DNA from: SIG450 sp045658425
GTDB lineage: Bacteria; Bacillota; Clostridia; UMGS1840; HGM11507
DNA: 21,202 nt
Assembly: GCA_045658425.1 (NCBI GenBank)
Contig: JAZOVB010000011.1
Coordinates: 1 to 21,202, forward strand
Direction: 5' to 3'
Shown here: positions 8,417 to 15,732 of the stretch, in pieces
How the letters are laid out: the number at the start of each line of letters is the position of its first letter
Numbering within the stretch: position 1 is the first letter of the stretch
Notes under the pieces: generated by a model
The model's database searches: none
Seen by the model: only the letters and a program-made list of their open reading frames with translations
Told to the model about the DNA's origin: nothing
Made by a program: the position numbers and the translations under genes

Positions 8417-9286
8417 CTATCGCCTCCAGTCATTTTTAATTTTATTTATGTAGTCATTGGGTGTAATCCCTGTATATTTTTTAAAGGTTTTTGAAAAATT
8501 ATGCGGATCACTGAAACATAAACTGTCTGATATTTTGTTAACAGTGGTTTTTTCTTCACGCAATATTTTTTTCGCTGCTTCAATTTTAAGATACAGAAAA
8601 TGCTCATGAAGAGTCCTGTCGAAATATTCCTTAAATAGTTTATTCAGTGCGGAAACGCTATAATTAAATTTTTCGCATATATCAGCATTTATTAGTTTTT
8701 TATCAGTGTTTTTTATAAGATAGTTATTTATCTTGGTTATAAGTTCCGTATTCTTCTTATTTTGTGAAAAGTATTTTTCCTTTAATGCCCTGTTTTCAAA
8801 AACACTTATAAGCAGTTGCTCAATATATATGGATATAACCTGATAAGCACCTATAAATACATCGCTTTTCAACTTGAAATCCCTGATTTCATTCCCACAG
8901 GTAAGCATATATGCCTTTTTTACCTCTTTGGCAATAAGCGATAATAGATATTCATCCTTTTTCCAGCTGTAAACATCCGTATATGTATCTATGCTTTTAT
9001 CAATTCCCGTTACACTAAACGAGATAAGAAAAATTTTACTGCTTTTAAGAGTGTTTTCATAGGTTTTTATTTCAAGTTTGTCTGCTAAAAAAACATATCC
9101 GCCGTTTTCCCTTGCATCATAACACTTCCCATTTACTAAAAAGGTGCAGTTTCCTTTTTGAGTAAATATCATTACCCAACTATTATCAAACTTTAAATCC
9201 AGAATTTGCTCTTTTAAATCGTAATATGCTATTGAGTCTATTTTGGATATTTTAAAAAGTGATTTATTGGAATTTTTAATACTCAT
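8417..9286 (-). CDS. AraC-family transcriptional regulator, 289 aa
   Basis: The second AraC-type regulator of the pair. The N-terminal part is a divergent sensor domain; the C-terminal ~95 residues contain the two HTH motifs, including INADICEKFNYSVSALNKLF and a second at VNKISDSLCFSDPHNFSKTF, ending in the usual GITPNDYI. I place the start at ATG 9284-9286, because AGGAGG (9295-9300) lies 8 nt upstream; the longer frame would start at a GTG that overlaps this ribosome binding site. The two AraC proteins differ clearly in sequence, so this is not a recent duplication. They may act as a heteromeric pair or respond to different signals. Confidence 0.9.
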   Translation of the reverse strand: MSIKNSNKSLFKISKIDSIAYYDLKEQILDLKFDNSWVMIFTQKGNCTFLVNGKCYDARENGGYVFLADKLEIKTYENTLKSSKIFLISFSVTGIDKSIDTYTDVYSWKKDEYLLSLIAKEVKKAYMLTCGNEIRDFKLKSDVFIGAYQVISIYIEQLLISVFENRALKEKYFSQNKKNTELITKINNYLIKNTDKKLINADICEKFNYSVSALNKLFKEYFDRTLHEHFLYLKIEAAKKILREEKTTVNKISDSLCFSDPHNFSKTFKKYTGITPNDYINKIKNDWRR

Positions 9287-9300
9287 AAAATGCACCTCCT

Positions 9301-9669
9301 GTTAAATTAAAGAATTTAAAATGTCAAGTATAGTAAGATAACGATAAAAAATTTTCATTTTTCAATTATATATAAATTGCAGTGTTTATACTATAATTAC
9401 CATATGCGGGACAGACAGTTTAGATGCAAATCGTTTTGACAGTATGTTCGTGTCAAGTCGGGAGAACAGTGAATAATAGGACCTACTAATTTTTCCTTAA
9501 TTTTTTCACTCATTTTCTCTGAACAAAATTCTTGAGAACCCGCGAGAATACTGGATTTTCTCGCTCCCGATGATATATGTAAATATTATAAATCGGCAAA
9601 CTAATCTTTTAAATTGTATGGACTTGACACGAGTAAACTCACAATTGAACTGAATTCTTATCTTTGTAG
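9301..9669. other. 369-bp gap with repeats, no convincing gene
   Basis: Between the AraC pair and the PPC/stalk protein. It holds one copy of the 28-bp direct repeat (9403-9430), a perfect 12-bp inverted repeat TCGTGTCAAGTC at 9448-9459 and 9621-9632, and a 7-bp hairpin GCGAGAA/TTCTCGC at 9542-9564 with a 9-nt loop. On the minus strand the hairpin is not followed by a T-run, so it is not a standard terminator. A 38-codon minus-strand frame (9397-9513) has no good ribosome binding site. The promoter of the AraC pair is probably within 9301-9400, but I cannot pick out a good -35/-10 pair. Confidence 0.6.
9403..9430 (+). repeat. 28-bp direct repeat, copy 1
   Basis: Begins TATGCGGGACAGACAGTTTA and ends GATGCAAA. 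It is identical base for base to 15428-15455, in the same orientation. The two copies bracket the radical SAM block (PPC/stalk protein, SPASM enzyme, Cys-tail membrane protein, YeiH transporter). Confidence 0.9.
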
Positions 9670-11856
9670 TCATTTTACAATCACTACTTGTTGAGTTTCG
9701 GGTATCCAATCAACTGTAGCTCCTAAGTTTTCCACAATAAATCTAACAGGAGTGTATGTCCTTCCATTTTCAATAAAAGCAGGCGAATCTAAGATCACCT
9801 TTTTATCATTGACATATGCTGCACTCGAATTTATGAAAATGACAATTTCACACTTCTCACTTTTTATAACTACCTTTTCTTCATTCGCATACCATGAAAC
9901 TATAGCACCGAGTCTTTCTGCAACAAATCTGGCAGGTAACATTGTTCTACTGTTCCGTATTATTGGAGCAACGTCATTAACAATTTTTTCTCCAAATACA
10001 TTAGCTTCTTTTTTCCCAATTGTCAAAAGAATTCTTCCGTTTTTAGGTGGTTCATTCGGTTCTCTCACCTCGTTTGTTTCTGACGATTTACTCGACTCTC
10101 CCAATAGTATAGTATAGTTTCCAGCGTTGCCTGAAATTTTAATAAAATATGTACCTGATTTATCAACAAAATGTTTCTTTACTGCTTTACCAGTTGAGTA
10201 TATATTTGTTTTTAAAAGGCTCATATCTCTCTCAGAAAACATTTCTATTGCAATATGCGAAGAACTCTCATTCAACAAATTTACATCTAAATCAAGTCCA
10301 TTTTCCAAGTATGTTTTGTACCAATCTACATCATTTGACGTTTCAAGACTGGCTTGATGTTCATTATTCAATTCTATTAACTGAGCTTTTTCCTTCACGT
10401 CAGCAACCGTATCAGATTTTTCATTTATAAAAACAGAATATTTACCTACATCTTCACTGTATAAACACAAAAAATATGTTTTATCAGTTTCAAGTTTTGC
10501 ATTTATATTGATTTCTTTTGCATATTGCCTTACTTTATTTATTTCAGTTCCACTTTCATCGTGGATTGCTACTGTTGTATAATGGTCGTTACCTAAATTT
10601 TTGAATACAACCTCATAATATGCATCACTTTCAGATGTTTTAAATTTCATCCAGTCATAATCCTTATCTCCATCAAAAGAAGAAACATACTCTTTGTCGG
10701 TTTTTATAAACTCGGCATCTTTCATAGAGTTTGAATACGTATCTTCTACTTTATTTACTATAAATGAGTAGTTGCCTACATTTTCACCATATAAACACAA
10801 ATAATATGTTTTATCAGTTTCAAGTTTTGCATTTATAGTGATTTCTTTTGCATATTGTCTTACTTTTTTTATTTCATTTCCACTTTCATCATGGATTGCT
10901 ACTGTTGTATAATGGTCGTCGCCTAAATTTTTGAATACAACCTCATAATAAGCATCACTGCCAGATGTTTTAAATTTCATCCAGTCATAATCCTTCTCTC
11001 CATCAAAAGAAGAAACATACTCTTTTTCAGTCTCAATCTTGTATGCATTTTTCATCTCGCCACTAAGACTATCTATATTTTGTTGTAATTCAAGAATATA
11101 TCCGCCTTCAGAAGATGATTTTACTAAAATATAGTAAGTTGAATTTGTTTTCAATTGGAAATTGAGCATGGTACTGTTACCAGCATACAGGGATGTTTTT
11201 TGAATCCTTTTAAGAGGTATTTCTCCAGCCCCCTCGATATATTCATACATCTCTATTTCTTTATATCCACCACTTATATTTTCCACCTTATAATCCAGAA
11301 ATGATTCCATTGAGTTTGTTTCAAAATAATACCAATCTTCATCATATTCCGCATCAATCGCTGCTGCAACGGTTCCACTTATTTGTATTTTACTTGCACT
11401 ATTCCAAGTGTCTCCACCTAAATCAGCAAGCTTTTTCACAACAGCACTGTAGTTTCCTGTAATTGCGGAATCCACAAAAACATAGTATTTCATACCTGAT
11501 TCAAGTTTTAATGAAATACTTGCATTATATCCACACTTTATATCCTTTTTTGCCAATTCCTTATTATTTTGATCATATATTGAGACAGTCATTTTGCCAA
11601 CAAAAAAGTTCAAGAGTTCATCCGCAAAACCTATATTTAGCTTAGTCTCTATGCTTTGATTTTCAAACTCAAACTTATAAAACTGGGTTTCATCTGCAGA
11701 AAAATCATATTGATCATATCCTACTATCGATAGGCTTTCTTGGATTTTTTCATTCAAAACCAAAGTTCTTCTTCCAACTATTTCAGCATTTGCAGTATTA
11801 GAATTTAATGTTGCAAACAAAAAAATAGATAAAAAGCAAATTGCTAATCTTTTCAT
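9670..11856 (-). CDS. Secreted PPC-repeat protein with C-terminal stalk domain (728 aa)
   Basis: A signal peptide covers residues 1-24 (cleavage near ANA-E). Five beta-sandwich repeats of about 100-115 residues follow, at roughly 30-145, 147-262, 271-370, 381-480 and 490-590; each carries the D-x-D-W-[YM] and Y-x-[LV] pattern of bacterial pre-peptidase C-terminal (PPC)-like domains. A Pro/Glu linker (595-606) leads to a copper-amine-oxidase-N-terminal-like stalk domain (607-728) with MLPARFVAERLGA and YTPVRFIVENLGA. No catalytic domain is visible, so this looks like a cell-surface adhesin or scaffold. Repeats 3 and 4 are almost identical and reflect a recent 330-bp duplication. AGGAG lies 9 nt before the ATG. 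It follows the radical SAM gene by 124 nt with no convincing terminator between, so it may be in the same transcript. Confidence 0.8.
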   Translation of the reverse strand: MKRLAICFLSIFLFATLNSNTANAEIVGRRTLVLNEKIQESLSIVGYDQYDFSADETQFYKFEFENQSIETKLNIGFADELLNFFVGKMTVSIYDQNNKELAKKDIKCGYNASISLKLESGMKYYVFVDSAITGNYSAVVKKLADLGGDTWNSASKIQISGTVAAAIDAEYDEDWYYFETNSMESFLDYKVENISGGYKEIEMYEYIEGAGEIPLKRIQKTSLYAGNSTMLNFQLKTNSTYYILVKSSSEGGYILELQQNIDSLSGEMKNAYKIETEKEYVSSFDGEKDYDWMKFKTSGSDAYYEVVFKNLGDDHYTTVAIHDESGNEIKKVRQYAKEITINAKLETDKTYYLCLYGENVGNYSFIVNKVEDTYSNSMKDAEFIKTDKEYVSSFDGDKDYDWMKFKTSESDAYYEVVFKNLGNDHYTTVAIHDESGTEINKVRQYAKEININAKLETDKTYFLCLYSEDVGKYSVFINEKSDTVADVKEKAQLIELNNEHQASLETSNDVDWYKTYLENGLDLDVNLLNESSSHIAIEMFSERDMSLLKTNIYSTGKAVKKHFVDKSGTYFIKISGNAGNYTILLGESSKSSETNEVREPNEPPKNGRILLTIGKKEANVFGEKIVNDVAPIIRNSRTMLPARFVAERLGAIVSWYANEEKVVIKSEKCEIVIFINSSAAYVNDKKVILDSPAFIENGRTYTPVRFIVENLGATVDWIPETQQVVIVK
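10451..10700 (-). repeat. Tandem intragenic repeat, unit 2 of 2
   Basis: This segment of the PPC/stalk gene repeats at a period of exactly 330 bp (110 codons) with 10781-11030. It encodes most of PPC-like repeat 4, with about 77 of 87 aligned residues identical to repeat 3. The edges are approximate. Confidence 0.8.
10781..11030 (-). repeat. Tandem intragenic repeat, unit 1 of 2
   Basis: Partner of 10451-10700, encoding most of PPC-like repeat 3. The other PPC-like repeats of the protein are far more diverged, so this pair comes from a recent in-frame duplication. Confidence 0.8.
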
Positions 11857-11980
11857 TGTTATATTCTCCTAACATTTTGTTTTTTCAATATGAATCACAG
11901 AAATTTCATATGTAAGGTAACCTGTCTTTAAGCAATATCTCACAAAAACACAGGTTTACATTTAAAGTGCCATATAATAA

Positions 11981-13309
11981 TTATTTGACTCCATATAATT
12001 CCCATCGTGCTTTGGCATGTTCACAAGCATAATTATATTTTTGGAACATGTTTCCGCTGAATTGAAGTGCCACACCGGGACAAAACTCACAAAATGAATT
12101 ATATGTGCATTCAACACAATCAACTAGTTTTGCTCTTGTAGTATTTTGCCATTCCTTTAATTTTTCGCTTGTTTCCCAAATTTCTGAAAGCGATTGATTA
12201 TAAACATCCCCCACTTCCATTTTAAAAGAGTTACAGGGATATACTTTCCCATATGGATTTATCGAAAGATTATTCATTCCTGCTTCACAGATAGGATGAG
12301 TTACTGAAAACTCTCCATTATAACCATTATAACAAGTTATCTTGTCCCATTTGGAAATAACTTCTTTCATTTTTTCTGTATCTCTCACCGTTAATTCAGA
12401 CAGAGCGCAATCACCCTGAATTGAAGGTGTTATAAATGAGATCAATTGTATCGAAGCATTCATTTTCTTTGCTAATTCTGCGACACCATCAAAATCATCC
12501 TTGTTTTCTTCCATAAGAACAAATTTTATATTCACAGCCACATTATACTTTGAAAACGTTTTTATGGCATTTACGGTTCTATAAAAAGACCCTTTTACCC
12601 CCGTAATAATATCATGCTTTTCAGGTATATAACTATATAAGCTTACATGAAAATATTTAATATTAAGCTTTGATATCTTCTGAATATCTTTTTCAGATAG
12701 TAGTATTGCATTAGAAAAAACATTAATTAAAAGTCCTTTTTTGCTTATGTAATCTAAAATTTCTAAACAATCTTTGCGTATAAAAGGTTCTCCACCAGTA
12801 ATTGTAACTTCCGTTGCATTCATCTGCGAAATTTCATCAATAACACTTTTGATTTTTTCAGTAGTCATTTCATTTTTAGCACAATCCTCGTACTTAGAAT
12901 CATATGCAGAAGGCTCAAGATAACAGTGTTTACATTTTTCACAACACCTGTAAGTAAGCTCCAGTATTGCAGTGTAAAAAAACTTATTTAAAATGGTATA
13001 TTTTTGAATTCCAGAAGAACCACCTTTAATACTTATATCAGTGTTGATTTCAACTCCTTCTATCAAGCCATTTAATGTCACAAAGTCCACTACACTGTCT
13101 ATATCATCCGAAATAGTACAATAATCCACTTGTGGATACTGCCTTGACAAATAATCCTTAGCCTGCGAAGGCGATGTTTTTTCCTTAAAAAGATCTAGAA
13201 TAGCAAACACAGGTACATCTAACATATATTCTCTATGCGTATGTATATCTGTGATGTATGTTTTGTTGTCATATTCTCTAAAAAATACGGAATCTTTTAA
13301 CTTAATCAT
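11981..13309 (-). CDS. PqqD-radical SAM-SPASM peptide maturase-like enzyme (442 aa)
   Basis: Residues 1-90 resemble PqqD, a RiPP precursor-recognition (RRE) fold. A radical SAM core follows, with CxxxCxxC at C122/C126/C129 and the SAM-binding TGGEP at 171-175. The C-terminus is a SPASM domain with the seven-Cys pattern: C341-x12-G-x4-C359, then C398-x2-C401-x5-C407-x2-C410, then C429, expected to hold two auxiliary iron-sulfur clusters. Enzymes of this architecture install thioether or carbon-carbon crosslinks in ribosomal peptides. Its ATG overlaps the TGA of the upstream membrane-protein gene (ATGA) and has no strong ribosome binding site of its own, so it is translationally coupled to it. 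No separate precursor gene is evident; the upstream protein's Cys/Gly tail is the best candidate substrate. The assignment as radical SAM/SPASM is firm, the substrate is inferred. Confidence 0.92.
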   Translation of the reverse strand: MIKLKDSVFFREYDNKTYITDIHTHREYMLDVPVFAILDLFKEKTSPSQAKDYLSRQYPQVDYCTISDDIDSVVDFVTLNGLIEGVEINTDISIKGGSSGIQKYTILNKFFYTAILELTYRCCEKCKHCYLEPSAYDSKYEDCAKNEMTTEKIKSVIDEISQMNATEVTITGGEPFIRKDCLEILDYISKKGLLINVFSNAILLSEKDIQKISKLNIKYFHVSLYSYIPEKHDIITGVKGSFYRTVNAIKTFSKYNVAVNIKFVLMEENKDDFDGVAELAKKMNASIQLISFITPSIQGDCALSELTVRDTEKMKEVISKWDKITCYNGYNGEFSVTHPICEAGMNNLSINPYGKVYPCNSFKMEVGDVYNQSLSEIWETSEKLKEWQNTTRAKLVDCVECTYNSFCEFCPGVALQFSGNMFQKYNYACEHAKARWELYGVK

Positions 13310-14208
13310 CTTCCGCTACCCATGCCACAGAAAGAACCTGCAATACCACAACTTCTGTGTCCTGAGGGTTGCTCTGGTGTCGAAGGAACTCCAAATGGTA
13401 CTCCCTTTCCTGTACCAGGAACATATGGTGGTTGTTTTACTCGACCTGCAGCCTTTTTCTCTTCCTCCGCTTTTTTCTTCCGTTCATCTTCTCTTCGAAT
13501 ACGGTCTTCTTGTAGCTGTAGTTTTTTTACATAATCCTCCAATTCGCCAAAAGATGTTTTGCCTTTACACCATGTGGGCGTAATATTAACAATCAACAAA
13601 TATAGTCCGTATAATACAAAAGTAAATATTACACAAACAATAACAATGAAAGCAAACATGAACACACATCCAAGTATGTCTGAAAAACTTTTTATGCTTG
13701 TATTAAGCATGAAAAACGACATATAAAACAATAACGTTAGAATAACCAAGAAATAAATAATTGCCATAATGCAAAAATAAGCAAGCCCACCGTTGGGAGT
13801 CCATTGTGCTCTTCCAAGTATTATTTTTGCTTTCTTTAAATTATCAGGTTCCATAATCGGTTTAGTCTTTCTTTTTATATAAAATATGGGTAGTATATTC
13901 ACAAGAATAAAATTTGCTATAACAACAAACAAGTATGCAATCGAAAGACCTTTAAACATTTTCACATATCCTACATCACTTTCGGATATTAATGTTCCAA
14001 AAATATCGTTCCATATTTTTGAAAGATGAGCACTAAAATCAACACCTTCCATCGCAAATACAAAAAATTGGTATGTACTCACAATGGAAAGTATTGTAAA
14101 TATAGTTCCTACAATTATTGCAGATAATACTTCTGCAAAACCCTTTGCTTTATTTTTCTGATATACTTTGTTAGCTTCAATTTCAAATTGCCTCATCTTT
14201 ACTTCCAT
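13306..14208 (-). CDS. 4-TM membrane protein with Cys/Gly RiPP-like C-terminal tail (300 aa)
   Basis: I do not recognise a named family. Four hydrophobic segments lie at about 23-52, 86-110, 143-168 and 178-208. Positive charges (KNKAK at 18-22, IKRKTK at 111-116, CKGK at 214-217) place both ends in the cytoplasm. Residues 222-256 form a highly charged helix, probably a coiled coil. A Pro/Gly/Val linker (257-283) follows, and the protein ends HRSCGIAGSFCGMGSGR (284-300). This tail is short, flexible and rich in Cys, Gly and Ser, like the core of a RiPP, and lies on the side of the membrane where the co-translated radical SAM/SPASM enzyme acts. AGGAG lies 7 nt before the ATG. The stop overlaps the maturase start. 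I infer that the tail is the enzyme's substrate; the alternative is a zinc- or metal-binding tail. Confidence 0.85.
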   Translation of the reverse strand: MEVKMRQFEIEANKVYQKNKAKGFAEVLSAIIVGTIFTILSIVSTYQFFVFAMEGVDFSAHLSKIWNDIFGTLISESDVGYVKMFKGLSIAYLFVVIANFILVNILPIFYIKRKTKPIMEPDNLKKAKIILGRAQWTPNGGLAYFCIMAIIYFLVILTLLFYMSFFMLNTSIKSFSDILGCVFMFAFIVIVCVIFTFVLYGLYLLIVNITPTWCKGKTSFGELEDYVKKLQLQEDRIRREDERKKKAEEEKKAAGRVKQPPYVPGTGKGVPFGVPSTPEQPSGHRSCGIAGSFCGMGSGR

Positions 14209-14272
14209 ACTAACACTCCTTCAACATTTATAAATATAATTTATATCATGCTCATACAAGTTATCATATTCG

Positions 14273-14301
14273 AGCATAACACATTCTAAATAGAATTACA
14301 A
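14273..14301 (-). promoter_or_regulatory. Candidate promoter of the membrane protein-SPASM operon
   Basis: On the minus strand: TTGTAA (14296-14301), a 17-nt spacer, then TATGCT (14273-14278) preceded by an extended -10 TG. The spacer holds an inverted repeat, ATTCTA-AA-TAGAAT (14283-14296), which could be an operator. A second inverted repeat, GACAAA (14307-14312) and TTTGTC (14321-14326), lies just upstream. If correct, the membrane protein and SPASM gene are transcribed separately from the YeiH gene. Confidence 0.4.
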
Positions 14302-14367
14302 TATTCGACAAACTTCGACTTTTGTCAAGTCAGGACTGAAAAATTGCTTTTTGACCATAAAAATATA

Positions 14368-15381
14368 CTACATTAATCCCATACACCAAATCACAACAAG
14401 TGCCGTCAATGTTACCAGCGTATCTATAGTTATACCATAGAACATTGGAGAAAGCCCTGCTTTTTTAAAGTCTGTAATGCTTGTACCAAGACCAATAGCG
14501 GCCAAAGCTGTTACCATAAGAAATTTACTTACACTTTTCATAATATTGGATATTTCTATGGGAATAAGTCCAACGGAATTTACAATAGCCAGCACCAAAA
14601 AACCGCCAATGAACCATGGAACAATTTTCAGAACATTTACCTTTTTACCCTCATTTACCGTTTGCAACTCTTTTTGTTTCATGCGAGTACCAATATATGC
14701 AAATACTAACACAGTGGGAATGATTGCAATAGTACGGGTAAGTTTAACCATCGTTGCGAAATCACCTGCAATCTCAGAAAAAGCATATCCGGAAGCAACC
14801 ACGCTTGCTGTATCATTTACAGATGTTCCTGCCCAGATGCCATAAGCAATGTCAGACAAACCCAAAACTTTGCCAATAATCGGATACAATGCAACCATAA
14901 CCATATCAAAAAGAAATGTGGAAGATAATGCAAACGCTATATCTTTGTCATCAGCATCAATGACAGGCGCAATGGCTGCAATAGCAGAACCGCCGCAGAT
15001 GCCCGTGCCAGCAGAAATCAGATTGCTTAGTTTCCAGTTGAGACCAAATAGCTTGCGGACAAAATAACCACCACCAAAACACATGGCAAAGGTGAAAAGC
15101 ATCACAAAAAAAGTCATTTTACCAACAGACATAATGGTACTGACACTAAGGGAAGCACCAAGTAAAATAATGGCTACTTTAAGAATCCTTTTAGATGTAA
15201 ATTTTAGTGCGGGTTTTATCCAATCAGGGTGGAAAAAACTATTAATTATCGTTCCCATAAACAGTGCTATGATAGAAGCTCCCAGTATTTCTCCGGGAAT
15301 TAATTTTTCCAAAACAATAGATAGGCTTGCTACAACAATACAAATAGCAATACCTAAAATAAATATGCCTTTCTTTCTCAT
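14368..15381 (-). CDS. YeiH/UPF0324-family putative sulfate exporter (337 aa)
   Basis: Integral membrane protein with about ten hydrophobic segments, of the family annotated as putative sulfate exporters (YeiH, UPF0324). Signature stretches are GTGICGGSAIAAIAPVI and GTSVNDTASVVASGYAFS, with a final GLGTSITDFKKAG. I place the start at ATG 15379-15381 (MRKKGIFILG), because AAAGG lies about 10 nt upstream. A frame opening 14 codons earlier, at 15423, has an AAAGG directly abutting its ATG and falls in sequence next to the 28-bp repeat. The family's transport activity is not firmly established. It stands alone between two gaps of 159 and 351 bp. A link to sulfated glycans cut by the PL6-like enzymes is possible but unsupported. 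Confidence 0.88.
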   Translation of the reverse strand: MRKKGIFILGIAICIVVASLSIVLEKLIPGEILGASIIALFMGTIINSFFHPDWIKPALKFTSKRILKVAIILLGASLSVSTIMSVGKMTFFVMLFTFAMCFGGGYFVRKLFGLNWKLSNLISAGTGICGGSAIAAIAPVIDADDKDIAFALSSTFLFDMVMVALYPIIGKVLGLSDIAYGIWAGTSVNDTASVVASGYAFSEIAGDFATMVKLTRTIAIIPTVLVFAYIGTRMKQKELQTVNEGKKVNVLKIVPWFIGGFLVLAIVNSVGLIPIEISNIMKSVSKFLMVTALAAIGLGTSITDFKKAGLSPMFYGITIDTLVTLTALVVIWCMGLM

Positions 15382-15427
15382 TTTTCTATACCTTTCTTTC
15401 GTCTTTTCGGCAATATTCAACATCCTT

Positions 15428-15455
15428 TATGCGGGACAGACAGTTTAGATGCAAA
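15428..15455 (+). repeat. 28-bp direct repeat, copy 2
   Basis: Identical to 9403-9430 over 28 bp and in the same orientation. Flanking bases do not match beyond this length. It lies 5 bp outside the longest possible reading frame of the YeiH gene and 14 bp before the palindromic element. Confidence 0.9.
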
Positions 15456-15469
15456 ACTTTTTCATATAG

Positions 15470-15593
15470 GCCCCCTTGCCTAAAGGGGGCTGTCTGCGAA
15501 GCAGACTGGGGGATTCTTTTTCATCTTTATTAAAATCCCCCTTATATCCCTCCACCACCTTCGGTGGTCCCCCTCCCTTTAGGCAAGGGAGGC
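15470..15593. mobile_element. MITE-like palindromic intergenic element (124 bp)
   Basis: Four hairpins in a row: CCCCCTT/AAGGGGG at the left end, GTCTGC-gaa-GCAGAC (15492-15506), CCACC-ttc-GGTGG in the middle right, and CCTCCCTT/AAGGGAGG at the right end. The two ends are inverted copies of each other over about 20 bp, both containing TTGCCTAAAGG, with small differences. There is no coding capacity and no clear target-site duplication. The right-end hairpin is followed by seven T on the plus strand, so it could terminate plus-strand transcripts. From memory, elements built on this theme are scattered in gut Clostridia; I could not check that here. Confidence 0.75.
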
Positions 15594-15732
15594 TTTTTTT
15601 CGACAACATTCGACATTCATATAGCTCGTATCAAATCAAAACCGAAGAATATAACAAATCAGATTTAATTATATAACAAAAACTACCCCGCACAAAACTG
15701 TTCTATTTTCCTTCGCATGATTTTTTGTATGT

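Noticed and set aside
9299..9327. Perfect TTGACA on the minus strand upstream of the AraC pair
   Set aside because: The -10 at 17-nt spacing would be TAACAG, a poor match, and would place the transcript start within the ribosome binding site.
9506..9709. 67-codon minus-strand frame overlapping the 3' end of the PPC/stalk gene
   Set aside because: Its start lies inside the stalk domain coding region in another frame, there is no ribosome binding site, and the rest runs through hairpins of the repeat-rich gap.
11899..11970. Inverted repeat between the SPASM and PPC genes as a terminator
   Set aside because: Only about 7 paired bases around a long loop and no T-run on the minus strand, so it does not separate the two genes convincingly.
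13251..13583. Plus-strand frames opposite the Cys-tail and SPASM genes
   Set aside because: They are antisense shadows of genes with clear domains and have no ribosome binding sites.
15476..15676. 66-codon plus-strand frame
   Set aside because: It is a read-through of the palindromic MITE-like element; its composition follows the hairpins, not a protein family.
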